The position numbers and the translations under genes are program-made. This document shows positions 43,399-53,844 of a stretch of 64,000 nucleotides of DNA, piece by piece. Location of the stretch: assembly GCA_014529385.2 (NCBI GenBank), contig CM043950.1, forward strand, positions 153,068,445-153,132,444, in the 5' to 3' direction. Position 1 is the stretch's first letter; each line of letters starts with the position of its first letter. The notes below the pieces were generated by a model. That model was not told the DNA's origin and searched no databases. It was given only the letters and a program-made list of their open reading frames with translations. This DNA comes from Adiantum capillus-veneris. Lineage: Eukaryota; Streptophyta; Polypodiopsida; Polypodiales; Pteridaceae.

Positions 43399-43626
43399 AT
43401 GGATGCCAATAATGAGAATGATGATCCCCGCATGTTTCCTTTCCATTTTGTGCGTCATATTCGTGTGAATATTTGTATTGATAATAAAATCTTTTAGCAG
43501 CAAAGAATAGCCCTGTTGTTTGGAGCCAAGAGACTTGGGGAAATCTTGCGCTCTCCTCATCCTGTCATTCTACCCTTACTAGACTATTACCATTCCTTTG
43601 ATGTGTCGATCTTCATCCTATTTTGA
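43399..43626 (+). pseudogene. Leader small protein, RLG-E copy (75 codons, one stop)
   Basis: ATG 43399 to TGA 43624-43626, with an internal TAG at 43495-43497 (codon 33). It reads MFPFHFVRHIRVNI, KIF*QQ, LFGAKRLGEILRSPHP, VILPLLDYYHSFDV and SIFILF. It aligns without gaps from the FPFHF motif onward with the intact RLG-C copy b and with the RLG-D copy. It lies 91 bases before the gag ATG. Confidence 0.75.
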
Positions 43627-43717
43627 GCTAAGTTGTGCTAAACCTCCAAATTGTAATTACCATACTCTATTTTAAAATAAATTGGAGCTGTTTGTGTAAT
43701 TGTTTACTCTCTCACTT

Positions 43718-45793
43718 ATGGCCTTCCCTAATTTTTATGGTAAGCCTGGGGAGGTTGCTCCAGACTTTTTGGATAATTTGGAAATGGCCTTTCTGGTATC
43801 GGGAAGGGATGACGAAGCTACTAAGTTAAGGGCCTTTCCTTTGGTCTTGAGGGAAGGTGCAAAATTATGGTATCAAACTTTGGCACCTGAAGAAAGAAGA
43901 GACTGGGAGTCCTTAAAGATGGCCTTCATCGAAGAATTTCGCCGCCATGAGCCTCCAGAGGAGATATGGAGACAGCTCTTAGAGCTACGCCAAACATCAC
44001 CCAATGACTATAGAAGCTATGAAGGAAAGTTTTCCAACCTGTGGGAGAAATGGTGTGCATCACTAGGTGAAGGAGAAAGGGCGCCAGAATGCCTAAAGAA
44101 GGATTGTTTCCTGGCAGGGCTTTACCCCATCCTTTGAGAAAAGGTAAAAGGTAAATTCCCAGATACCTTTGATAAAGCTATGACTTATGCAAGGGAGAAG
44201 GATAGGAAGTTAAAATTCCAAGCTCAACTACAAGGGGGAATGGAGCCTCCACCGCTAGCTCAACCTACGACAAGGGTAGTAGCAGGGACAGGAGCAACAG
44301 ACCAAGAGTCCTCTCAACAAGAATTACTTCAACAAATCACCAATCAACTAGAGAGCCTGTCCATCAATCTGGTTCAAGGTGTAAGGGCTCCCCAGCCGCG
44401 AAATGAACGAAATAGACAAGAAGGACAAAGGCAAGCACGTGAGTACATTTGCTACAACTGTGGAGAGGTAGGTCACGGCATGTATTATTGCCCCCATCCA
44501 CGACGCTATCAAGGAAATGGTAATCAAAGATGGCCTCCTCGCCAGCAAGTCACTCCTCCTCGAGCTAGGCCACTAAATGGACAAAATGCACACGTGGCTC
44601 CACCAATCCATATATTGAGACCCCCTCCTCCACCACCACAAGCACCAGCAGAGATCCCTCCACTACCATCGGGAGGGGAGGACAGGGCTGTCTCTGTCAT
44701 AAGTCTTGACAATGGTAAGGATAAAGGGAAAGAAAAAATGGAGGAAGCTGTTGCCATGCCAATAAAGAGAGTTAGGAGACAAAGAACTGATAAAATGGAG
44801 CCGGATAAAGGGAATGAGGGCTCCTCCCAAGTGATAGGAGACAAGAAAAGGAAGAGTAGGTCAAGGAGGCACATAGGAGTAGAAGACTTTCCACTTGGGG
44901 TAGGATCCATACCTTACGACCTGGTAGCAGATGTGAGTAAGCAAGGACCAAAGATTTCATGGCAGCAACTCCTCCACCTTTCCCCAAAGATGCGTAGAAC
45001 CTGGTCTAAGATGGTCAGCACCAGGAGGGCTAAGGCAAAGTCAGTTGGGTCTATTAGTGCAAGAGGCATGAAGGATATCGTGCCAGTCATTGATGCAGAG
45101 ATTAAGAGCCAGCGAGTCTCCAATGTGTACGTAGATGGTGGAGCCGAGATTTGTGTTATGACAGAGAAATTAATGCACAGGTTGGGTTTGGAAGTAAACG
45201 AGCAAACTTCCTTACAAGCTAAGATGGCAAATAATGTAAGGGTGGCTTGTGTGGGAAAGGTTAATGGAGTGAAGGTTTCAGCTTTTGGTGTTGCAGTCTC
45301 AATTGATGCTTATGTGATCCCAACTAAGGGGGAGGGCTATCCGCTAATCCTTGGAAGACCTTGGCTTATGGCTATGAAAGCTAGGCAATATTGGGAGACA
45401 GGTTCCCTTGAGTTGCGACCAAATCATAAGGTAGGTGGCAAGCAACAAAAAATTATGTATGACATGAAGCAGGGTAGACAACAAGACCTAGAGATGGAGA
45501 CTTCTATGGATGAATGGAGCACAAGCAGCTGCTCTTCATCTGAGGATGATTCATCTGAGGAGGATGCTAGCTCTTTGGAAGTCATGGGTATAATACTGCG
45601 AAACCCAGAAGGAGAAGGTGGTCAAGACTCTCTAAACAAGGAAGAAGCCACAGGCTTAGAGGAGATGCTAGCTAAGGACCTACTAGAAGAAGAGAGAGAA
45701 CCCTATTTGCAGGTACTAAAGAAGCATGCCGGCCTCTTTATAACTGATTACGAGCACATTAAAGGAGTGACGGTAACCCAACACCATATCTAA
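43718..45793 (+). pseudogene. RLG-E gag and protease (part of a single gag-pol frame)
   Basis: ATG 43718 (MAFPNFYGKPGEVAPDFLDN) opens Gag; EGAKLWYQTLAPEERRDWES and NDYRSYEGKFSNLWEKW are capsid-like. TGA at 44135-44137 interrupts PIL*EKVKG; the same frame continues with a CCHC knuckle CYNCGEVGHGMYYCP (about 44452-44496), a Pro-rich linker, basic sequence, then VEDFPLGVGSIPYDLVADVS and the protease site NVYVDGGAEICVMTEKL, and YPLILGRPWLMAMKARQYW. TAA at 45791-45793 ends the piece just before RT. Gag, protease and RT are all in one frame, so they would be made as a fused polyprotein. Confidence 0.93.
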
Positions 45794-46880
45794 TTAAAGG
45801 AAGGTGCCAAACCAGTGGTGCAAAGGCTAAGGAGATTAGGGCTAGTGCAACAAGATGCACTCTTAAAAGAAGTAAAAAGATTACTCAAGGCAGGATTTAT
45901 CTACCCAGTGGAAGATTCTGAGTGGGTGTCTCCAGTTGTGGTAGCACCAAAGAAAAATAGAAAGTGGAGGGTATGTGTGGATTACAAGCCTCTAAACGCA
46001 GCCACAAAAAGGGACCATTTTCCTTTGCCTTTTCAAGATGAAATACTAAATGAAGTGGCTGGTCATGAAAGGTACACAGTGTGTGATGGGTACTCAGGCT
46101 ACTTCCAAATCAGAATTGCAGATGAAGACCAAAGAAAGACTACCTTCATAACACCTTGGGGGTGTTTTGCTTATAGAGTTATGCCTTTTGGTTTAACTAA
46201 TGCCCCATCTACTTTCCAGAGGTTTATGAACTTGGTGTTTCAACCTTACTTTGGTAAGTCCATACGAGTCTTCATTGATGATTTTTGCATTTACAGCTCT
46301 AGGGAAGTACATCTGTCCAAGGTTGATGAAGGTTTCACCCGTCTGGCCCAATTGGGTGGGCAATTGAATAAAGACAAGTGCCACATAGGTGAGAGCAAGG
46401 TCACTCTACTAGGCCATGTTGTGTCTCAAGATGGTATTGAGGCTGACCCTGAAAAGGTAAAGACATTGTTAGCTTTACCTACTCCTTCAAACGTGAAGCA
46501 ACTAGTCTCCTTCATTCAAAAGGTTCGCTACATGGGACGATTCATACATCTCCTTTCTCAGGCAATCTATCCTTTGCAGCAGCTCACTAAACACACTACA
46601 TTGACATGGAGTGAGGAGGGTGAAAGGTGCTTTCAAGAAGTTAAAACCATTTTGAGCTCATTGCCTGTCGTCCTACAACCCACATGGGGTGAATTATTCT
46701 ATGTAAATCCTAGTGTAGGTCCAGAAGCTCTAGGAGCTGTCTTGATGCAAAAAGACCCAAAGACATCTCTCATGAGACCAGTCTACTTCTCTAGTAGAGT
46801 GATGATAGCTGCTGAAAAGGGTTTCAGCGCAACTGAAACCCTTTTCAGTTGCTGAAAAGGGTTTCAGCGCAACTGAGCAA
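45794..46880 (+). pseudogene. RLG-E reverse transcriptase and RNase H start
   Basis: LKEGAKPVVQRLRRLGLVQQ leads into KWRVCVDYKPLNAATKRDHF, CFAYRVMPFGLTNAPSTFQR and the catalytic VFIDDFCIYSS (about 46270-46302), then thumb and connection (LGHVVSQDGIEADPEKVKTL) and FYVNPSVGPEALGAVLMQK. All RT motifs look functional. The frame is destroyed at 46836 by a 40-base insertion made of an inverted and a direct copy of the preceding bases. Confidence 0.93.
46811..46875 (+). repeat. Palindromic insertion in RLG-E RNase H
   Basis: A 25-base segment starting GCTGAAAAGGGTTTCAGC at 46811 recurs at 46851. Between them 46833-46848 (CTGAAACCCTTTTCAG) is the exact reverse complement of 46812-46827 and 46852-46867. 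The net insertion is 40 bases, shifting the frame. Confidence 0.95.
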
Positions 46881-47820
46881 TTGGTGCTAGCTCTTAAGTT
46901 TGCAGTGGAGAAGTTTCGGGCTTACTTACTTCCGAGACAATTTGTGGTGATCACAACTGAGGAGGTTTTTCCATATGCCCTACAACACATGGAATTGTCT
47001 CAAAGAATAGCAAAGTGGGTGGTGCAGCTTCAAGAGTTTGACTACACACTACAAGTAGAGGATTCCACCCGTGCTTGTTTGGCAGATGTCCTCACACAAA
47101 GGTGTTATGAGAAGGCCAAGAAAGAGGCACCTAGTAAGGTACCGCCTATCCCGGAGCCTGAAGTTCTACTGGGAGCACACAGTGTGTATTTTGATGGGGC
47201 TTACAAGAGGACCAAAGACAAGGCATCAGCAGGCATAGTAATATTAGGTCCAGAGAAGGAGAAGATCTTTGCAAAAGGGTTTCATCTAAAAGAGGTTCAT
47301 TCTAACAATGAGGCAGAGTACCATGCCCTTGTTTTAGGGTTGCAATATTGTCTTTCTTAGGGCATCACAAAGCTAAATGTTTTTGGTGACTCCATGTTGA
47401 TTGTTAAGCAAATGGTTGGTGTATGGGCCTGTAAAAATGACAAATTGTCTGTTAAGATGAGGGAAGCAAAGGCCTTGTTGAAGGGTTTTAAAGAAGTTCG
47501 AGTGCACTTTGTACCTAGAGATCAAAATCGAGAAGCAGATGCCTTAGCAGGTGAAGAACTACAAACTCTCATAGTAGGTGCTATCCTTGTGAAAAGTCCT
47601 TTATACCAGGGAAAGGAGGAGCTGCATGATTTACTTTACTTTCTTGAGCATTGTGAAGCACCCTCTGGTATGAGTAAAAGTGAACGTAGGTGGTTGGCAA
47701 AAAAGGCTACCAGCTATAGCTTAGTGAATGAGGACTTGTATTGTAGAGGGAAAGATGCTGTCTTAAGGAGAGTTCCTGCATCCCAAGAGATAAAGGATAT
47801 TTTGTTTAGTTGTCATGAAG
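46881..47820 (+). pseudogene. RLG-E RNase H and second (RVT_3-like) RNase H
   Basis: LVLALKFAVEKFRAYLLPRQ and VEDSTRACLADVLTQRCYEK complete the first domain. The second has SVYFDGAYKRTKDKASAGIV, HSNNEAEYHALVLGLQYCLS, a TAG at 47358-47360 where RLG-C has Gln, then LNVFGDSMLIVKQMVGVWAC and HFVPRDQNREADALAGEE. All four D-E-D-D positions look present. In Tat elements this second domain is thought to take over RNase H activity. Confidence 0.9.
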
Positions 47821-48944
47821 GTGTGTGTGGTGGCCACTTTGCACAAGAGATTACTAGCAGAAAGATTTTACAAGCAGGGTTCACGTGGCCAAGCCTCCAT
47901 CGAGATGTACAACATTGGTGCCGCACATGTGAGGTTTGCCAAAAAGCTGGACCAAGGCGTCTTACCCATGAAAATCAGCATCCAATCAAAACCTATGGGC
48001 CATTTGAAAAATGGGGGATAGATGCAATAGGGCCACTACCTTGCACTCAATCAGGGAAGGAATACATCATTATGGGGATGGAGTACATGACCAGATGGGC
48101 AGAAGCTCGTCCTACAAAGCGCATCACAGCCAAGGACGTGAGTGATTTCATTTTTGAATGCCTTTGTTGCCGTTTTGGCACACCTTTGGAGATTCTCTCG
48201 GATAGGGGACCGGGATTTTGAGATGATTTAGTCGGGCAATTGATGAGCAAGTTAAAAATCAAGCGCAGGCACTCTACACCATACTACCCTCAGTGCAATG
48301 GTCTTGTGGAAAAGGTAAATGGTCTTATATGTAAAATCATCACTAAGCAAGTGCATTTACATCCTAAGGCATGGGACAAACACCTAGATGCAACACTTTG
48401 GGCCTACAGAACATCCTTTAAAACATCCTTGGGGTATACACCTTTTCACTTGGTTTACGGGCAAGAGGCACTATTGCCTATAGAAGTGGAGCTAGCGAGC
48501 CTCCGAGTTCTAAAAGCACATCAAGAGGATAGTCAAGAGAAGCAGGTGGAAGGAAGAATCATCGATTTGGAGAGGTTAGGGCTAGATCGAGAGTCAGCAG
48601 TGAAGTACTATGCAGCCCAGGCAGAGAAGAAACGAAAGAAGTTCAATTGCAACCTTGTCAAGAAAGGTATCAAGGAAGGTTCTTTAGTGCTCAGATACGA
48701 CAATCGCTTTGATCGCAGGAAGGATGGTAAGTTCTTGCTTAAGTGGGTAGGCCCTTTTGTAGTGATACAGAGGTTCTCAAATGGTAGTTACCAACTAGGT
48801 GACCTAGATGGTAAGGTACATCAGACCCCGGTAAATGGTTGGCGATTGAAGGCCTACCAATGTCGTCTTTCACAGCCATATGCTGGTGAAATCAATGCTA
48901 AGCATGGTTCAGAGGAGAGCTCATCATATTCGAGCTCCAACTAA
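47811..48944 (+). pseudogene. RLG-E integrase
   Basis: HHCC: CHEGVCGGHFAQEITSRK and HWCRTCEVCQKAG. Core: KWGIDAIGPLPCTQSGKEYI with the first Asp, LEILSDRGPGF with the second, then TGA at 48219-48221 replacing Arg (RLG-A and RLG-D have GF-Arg), and YYPQCNGLVEKVNGLICK with the Glu. The C-terminal half has AYRTSFKTSLGYTPFHLVYG and GKFLLKWVGPFVVIQRFSNG. No chromodomain follows. The frame ends at 48944. Confidence 0.92.
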
Positions 48945-49265
48945 GGTAACAATCATGTACATAGTCGTTTCAAAAAAAAAAAAAAAAAAAAAGAGAAGAA
49001 AAAAGAAAAAAAGAGAATGCTACCAGTGAAAGCGGATATTGACAATGGATGGGGTATGGCTTTCAAGGGTCTAGGAGACCAGTTGTTAGTCATGGATGGA
49101 TACAATTATTCATCAGAAAGGACTAAACAGGGTGCATCAGCCAAGAAAGTAGTAACATGGCAAATTCAATTGGTACTAGGTGGGTAAGTATTCAAGAGAA
49201 CCCTATTGTAGCACAACCTACAGCTAGAGGCATCAAATACCTCTAGCTTAAGGGGGAGGGCTATA
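48945..49265 (+). other. RLG-E 3' untranslated region and polypurine tract
   Basis: An A-rich run (48974-49014) and non-coding sequence end in AAGGGGGAGGGCTATA (about 49250-49265), the polypurine tract directly before the 3' LTR. Confidence 0.85.
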
Positions 49266-50797
49266 TGATGCATGGTTTTTAGACCCCTTCTGAAGATGCA
49301 ATAAAGGCACAGTCAGTTGTTGGGGAGATGAGGATACTGTAGTCCAAGGGATCTCGAAAGAGAAGAAAAATCTACTTCACAAGCACCAAAGAGTAAAAAG
49401 TGCCATAAACAGAAGATACGTGGGAACGAGCTCTTATGCATGCCTACAACCTATATCTTACAGAATAGCCCATTCTAGGTGTGAATTTCTAGTGAAATTT
49501 ACACGAGGATGTTCGTGTTGACTCACAGCACAGCATACTCCGTTTTCACTTTTTTACCGACAGTAAATATTTTTTACCACAGTATATATTTTTTACCTAC
49601 AGTAAATATTTTTCACCTACATGGTAAATACAAATCACTTTTTACCTACAGTAACTTTTTTTACCCATGGTAAATATTTTTTACTGCACCATAAGTATTT
49701 GGTAGGTAACAGTTCACTGTTACTAGAAGCAGTGATTGGGCATCAACAATGCAGTTACAGCAGGAGAAAAGGAGAAAATCTTATGGTAAAGGTGAGTCAA
49801 CAGGGATAAAGACTTTTGAGTTGAAAAGAGACATGCTGATTTTTTCAAAGAACACATGTCAAAAGAAGCCATGGTTGAGGATTTTTTGAGAATTTGATAT
49901 TCAAGAGGACCCAACTGCCACCCCCCCCCCCGCAGGTCCCCCCCTGACATGTGCAGAACCTCCAGTTTCAACAGCCACCTTACCTGCTCTTAAATGCTGG
50001 TCAAGGCCTTATCCCCATGTGTCACAATCAGAAAAATCAGCATTTACCCTCCCCTCTCACATCACTCTAGAGAATATCTTGATGGTGACATATCAGGTGA
50101 CCTCAATCTGTTGACCACCCTAAGCAAAAAGTAACCCCAATCAGCGGATTTAAGCATGTTTATCCCTAATCCTAAACCCTCTCAGAAACCTATATAAGGA
50201 GGCCTTCTCTCACTCAAAACCAACACTTCACCCACTTCACCAAGCAACGAAGCTATGACGACATTGCTCACAACGAGGAGCTATGGATGGAGCTCTACTC
50301 TCTCTCCCTCTCTCTCTCTCTCCCTCTAGTATGCTACATTACTAGCCCTAAAACCTAAATAAGGAGTCTTCTCTCATGCTCCATGGCCACCATCCTCGCC
50401 ATCATTCTCTAAGGTATTGATGTGTTGCTAGTAGGATCATACCTACTTGCTGGGTTGATTGTTTTTGACAAGGGATTATGCCATCCTTGGCTTGCTTCTC
50501 TATATCCTTGTTATGTATGATCAGATGCCGTTGTATTGTTAAGCTGATGTCTTGTGTATATATATGCTACATAAGGTCCCTAAGCTTCGTTTCTATGTGT
50601 TTTGCCATATGTTTTGATGCCATCATAATGCCAGAAGTCTCACTTGCCTATGTGCACTATGTGTGAGGTCCCTAAACCTCTTAATTTAGGGTGGTGCCCC
50701 CTTTGCTTTGTTCTTGCTTGTTTGCATGAGGCGTGGTTTGTGGAGTGTGCACGAGTACAGAGGCCACCCGATTGCATTGCTCTTTTTCCCGCTATCA
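49266..50797 (+). repeat. RLG-E 3' LTR
   Basis: 1532 bp, TGATGCATGG...CCGCTATCA, about 99 percent identical by eye to the 5' LTR; the poly-C run is shorter (about 49919-49930). Followed by AGGGA. Confidence 0.97.
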
Positions 50798-51554
50798 AGG
50801 GACAAACCCCCTATAATTTATCTCCCAAGATTAAAAATAAGGGAGGCGGTATCATATTTATGGGGGTGGGGGTGGGGGTGTGGAAGAAGTGAGAAGAGGG
50901 GAAAATGAGAGGAAGTTTTTGTGTTTCAAAATCATGGCTTCCCAAAAGAGTCTGCCTTTAAACTTGTGAGTCAGTAGCCACAAAGATACATATAAGAACT
51001 AACAGTGCTTTGTATCAATTGCTTGTTTTGTGACTATAGTACATTTGTTGAGGGATGAAAGCTATAAAGAGTTTGTATAGATGCAAATTTACACGGAGAG
51101 TCTAACACAGATTTATAACCATGTTTCTTGACTAATTTAGATGCGTCAGAATTGGATGAGTAGCTAGAGTGTAGGCTGAACGGGCACATAGTTTAAAATT
51201 CAAACTAAGAAACATTCAGGGTACATCTAGTTATCAACAGAAAGTGGTTCCTTAGTAAGTTGCCAGTCACTATGCTACATGCTCTTTGACTAGTTTTACT
51301 TAGTTAGATCATGTGAGACCTAGATTTTATATGTAAGGTAGGGATATGATAGTTTTCCACATTGATTGTCGTATAAGCATAGAAAGGGGGGTCATATTCC
51401 CTAATATAAGTCGTATATAGGAGTTTTATCAAAGTTGTCCGCTCGCAGGTGGCGTCTCGTTTTGTATATAGAGTGAATCCCCCGGGGAACATACGTGCAA
51501 GAACCCAAAACTTTTGACTGACTCAATCCCCAGAAACTTCAATGGAGCTTGTCT
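50798..51554 (-). other. RLG-D leader between small gene and gag
   Basis: Continuation of the RLG-D leader to the right of RLG-E, including the second AGGGA (50798-50802). A GGGGGTG run is at about 50860-50880. A minus frame 51492-51304 has no recognisable motif. Nothing else is seen. Confidence 0.6.
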
Positions 51555-51773
51555 TTAGATAAGGACAAACACATGCACATCAAATGAGTTTTCATAGTTA
51601 ACCATTGGAATTACAATAGGCAAAGGGCATTCCAGTATCTCTCTTAATCTTCTTGGCCCGAACATAAAGACTATGTGTTGCTGGAAAAAAATCTTCCTGG
51701 ACACATGAACATTAATTTAGATTCTTTGTGTTAAATGAAAAGAAGTGAATTGAGGTCCATTTTGATCATCCAT
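51555..51773 (-). pseudogene. Leader small protein, RLG-D copy (72 codons, one stop)
   Basis: ATG 51773 to stop 51557-51555, the same length as RLG-C copy b. It reads MDDQNGPQFTSFHLTQRI, an internal TAA, INVHVSRKIFFQQ, MFGPRRLREILECPLP, NYENSFDVHVFVLI. Similarity to the RLG-C and RLG-E copies is clear and ungapped. It is separated from its gag (40680) by leader sequence and RLG-E. Confidence 0.75.
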
Positions 51774-52465
51774 TAAAGCCAACCATGCAGCTCCCAAGAA
51801 GACACACCTGACTTATCCTCTGATTTTGCCAAAATTTCAGCATCATAACAACATAAATGGCTCAAAAGACCAAAAAACTAGCCATCACAACTTGAAATTT
51901 TTTTGGCTGAGTTTCCCCAGAAGTAGAGCAGTAAGAATCCAAAATATAGACTGTATATGTATGCATAACCTTCCAACAATAGAACCCGAGCATCAAGTAG
52001 GAATCACTAGTACATAGCCTATGGCGAGGTCACGGAAAGGGTGCTCTAGCCACCTGTATCACCGAAAGGATCTCACATTTGAGAATCCCCCAGCTCAATA
52101 AAACCTCACGCTATCAACCCTCTCACGAAAGCTTATGCAAATCTCGTATAGTCAAGTCTCAAAAATGACTATCTTCCAGACCAAGTCTCAGAAATGGCTA
52201 GGACTGGCAAATAAAATCAAGTATGGCTCCACAAAGGCGTACAATGGCAGTATCCACAAGTAACGTACAATACCAGACAATGCGCTTAAACAGGCGCCCA
52301 ATGATGCATACCCACGACAATTGCAAGTGACTTCCACCGTTAGTATATCACTCTACTCCAACTACTTGTACCTGTGTGAATCACCTATACCTGTCCCTGT
52401 AACTTGTAACTTGTAATCTGTACTCTGCAACCTATAATCCCGAAGCTGAAGGTACTCGAAGAAGA
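51774..52465 (-). other. RLG-D leader between primer site and small gene
   Basis: About 690 bases with no open frame worth calling. I looked for a relative of the 177-residue RLG-E leader protein and found none by eye. Confidence 0.5.
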
Positions 52466-52483
52466 TCCTCAGTGGGGGCACCA
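52466..52483 (-). other. RLG-D primer-binding site, non-Met type
   Basis: On the minus strand TGGTGCCCCCACTGAGGA, six bases inside the 5' LTR end at 52490. It is identical to the RLG-E site. Confidence 0.8.
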
Positions 52484-52489
52484 AAAGAA

Positions 52490-53630
52490 TGTGAGCGGGA
52501 TGGACACACACACAACACCTCTATAATGACCCGACACACACTCTTGGGATGATACACACACAGATTATGGGGCACCACTCGGCTTACACAACCCACCTAG
52601 CCGAGACAAGGAACACACCGATGGAGTGAGAGGAGAGAGACTACCCATTTACCCACTCCACACAGAGAGACACACACACACACACCCAAAAAAACTCAGC
52701 TCAAAAGAGGAGAATTTCTGATGTTTAGATACAATTGAGCTTGGGCCAACACCAATGGGGCAAATAGCTCACACAATATCGGTAAAATATGCAAGATACA
52801 ATCACAAATTGGAGCAGAAGCTTCGCTCATAGGAGAAACTTACACATCCAAAATAGCAAAAAAACAGTTTGGAATTTGGCAAAATGGACAGCACTATCGC
52901 GTGCGGAACGGCCCAAAACCCCAGTCTACAATGTCAAAGTGCTCAAATCCGACCTCAGATGAGCAGTTTATGGCCAAACAGGCTCCAAAAACAACAAAAA
53001 CTCAGTTGCGGCTGTTCCTCCTCTTCTCTCCATGTTTTTTCTGGTCTTCTCTCAGGTTTTTCAGTTCCCTCACTTAGCTTTATTACTTGGGCACCTTTGG
53101 CCTTTTAGTTGACCTCAAACGGACCCCGAACATGCCAAAAAGTGGCCTCGCAGTGCATAGTTGTCATCTTGCTGCATCCATCCGCACATCTGGCACTCAA
53201 CTTTTTCCAATAATGCATCCCACAATCACGTGAAGTGGACCCCAAATACAGTTGTCATGATGACCTTTTTGCATAATTATCACACGAAAACACCCACGTT
53301 GTGTCTGTACTTATCCACATGCAAATATTGACCACATTCGACCTCCTGATGCCACTAGATGCCATTTGACGCACCTGCTTACCTCATGTCGTCGACCCAC
53401 GGATAGCTTCCTCGAGAAGTTTTATGCGCTACCAACTCCTCATTATTATAGAAAAAACACACTGATACTGTGACGATGAAAATCGATGCACTATGTACAT
53501 GTTGTGCTACGTGTACACATGTGGGCCCCACGTAACCGCCTGGCTCTAGAAAATGGGTAATCCTTTATTCTATGCACCATGCATGTGTATATACATATGC
53601 GCAATCCCTTGCTCCAAAAAACTCCTAACA
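52490..53630 (-). repeat. RLG-D 5' LTR
   Basis: 1141 bp. The left end TGTGAGCGGG abuts the leader with the primer site; the right end CTCCTAACA abuts RLG-C leader sequence. Matches 29902-30150 plus 34398-35296 and, reversed, 10282-11410. Confidence 0.95.
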
Positions 53631-53634
53631 ACAT

Positions 53635-53767
53635 TTATCTTGGCCAACCTAAGAGGCCCCACAATTCTACGAATTACTCGTTGAAATTGTAATTTTGTGC
53701 TTACAATGATATGCACCTTTTGCCTTGCAATAGGAACAAACAAGTCATACAAATATTTTTGATTCAT
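53635..53767 (-). pseudogene. Leader small protein, RLG-C copy a, 5' part
   Basis: ATG 53767: MNQKYLYDLFVPIARQKVHI, then TKLQFQRVIRRIVGPLRLAK and I. It aligns with RLG-C copy b (72 aa). The gene is cut by RLG-D after the codon for Ile; the remainder is at 29901-29822. The uncut gene would have 70 residues. It starts 57 bases after the primer site. Confidence 0.75.
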
Positions 53768-53823
53768 GGAAGATACTTGATTACTCTAAAAATTGATTAT
53801 TCACAACAACATACACAAGCCCT

Positions 53824-53840
53824 CCTCAGTGGGGCACCAA
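53824..53840 (-). other. RLG-C primer-binding site, non-Met type
   Basis: On minus TGGTGCCCCACTGAGGA, four bases inside the 5' LTR (ends 53845). It has one C fewer than the RLG-D and RLG-E sites. Confidence 0.75.
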
Positions 53841-53844
53841 AATT

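Larger units (their letters stand above)
40805..50797 (+). mobile_element. RLG-E: young Ty3/gypsy (Tat-like) element in RLG-D leader, duplication AGGGA
   Basis: LTRs 40805-42341 (1537 bp) and 49266-50797 (1532 bp) differ at only about 15 places by eye, so insertion is recent. AGGGA is at 40800-40804 and 50798-50802. Order on plus: LTR, primer site, leader with small genes, gag-pol as one continuous frame (43718-48944), polypurine tract, LTR. Gag-pol carries four stops and a 40-base palindromic insertion; without these it would be about 1729 codons. It is the closest to intact of all elements here. Confidence 0.97.
29902..53630 (-). mobile_element. RLG-D: Ty3/gypsy (Tat-like), nested in RLG-C leader, same family as RLG-A
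   Basis: 5' LTR 53630-52490, primer site 52483-52466, leader to 50803, then RLG-E (40805-50797), gag from 40680, pol down to 35341, purine-rich tract, 3' LTR 35296-29902 split by RLC-F. Flanks in displayed orientation are GCGT (29898-29901) and ACAT (53631-53634); they differ by two G/A changes, and the 4-bp duplication is supported because it restores the frame of the small gene it split. Stops and frameshifts interrupt gag and pol. Confidence 0.92.

Noticed and set aside
44135-45793. Programmed stop-codon readthrough between gag and pol of RLG-E
   Set aside because: There are four stops, one inside gag, one in the second RNase H and one in integrase, so random decay is simpler.
52490-53630. 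Solo LTR
   Set aside because: It is followed by a primer site and leader and pairs with the LTR at 29902-35296, so it is the 5' LTR of RLG-D.
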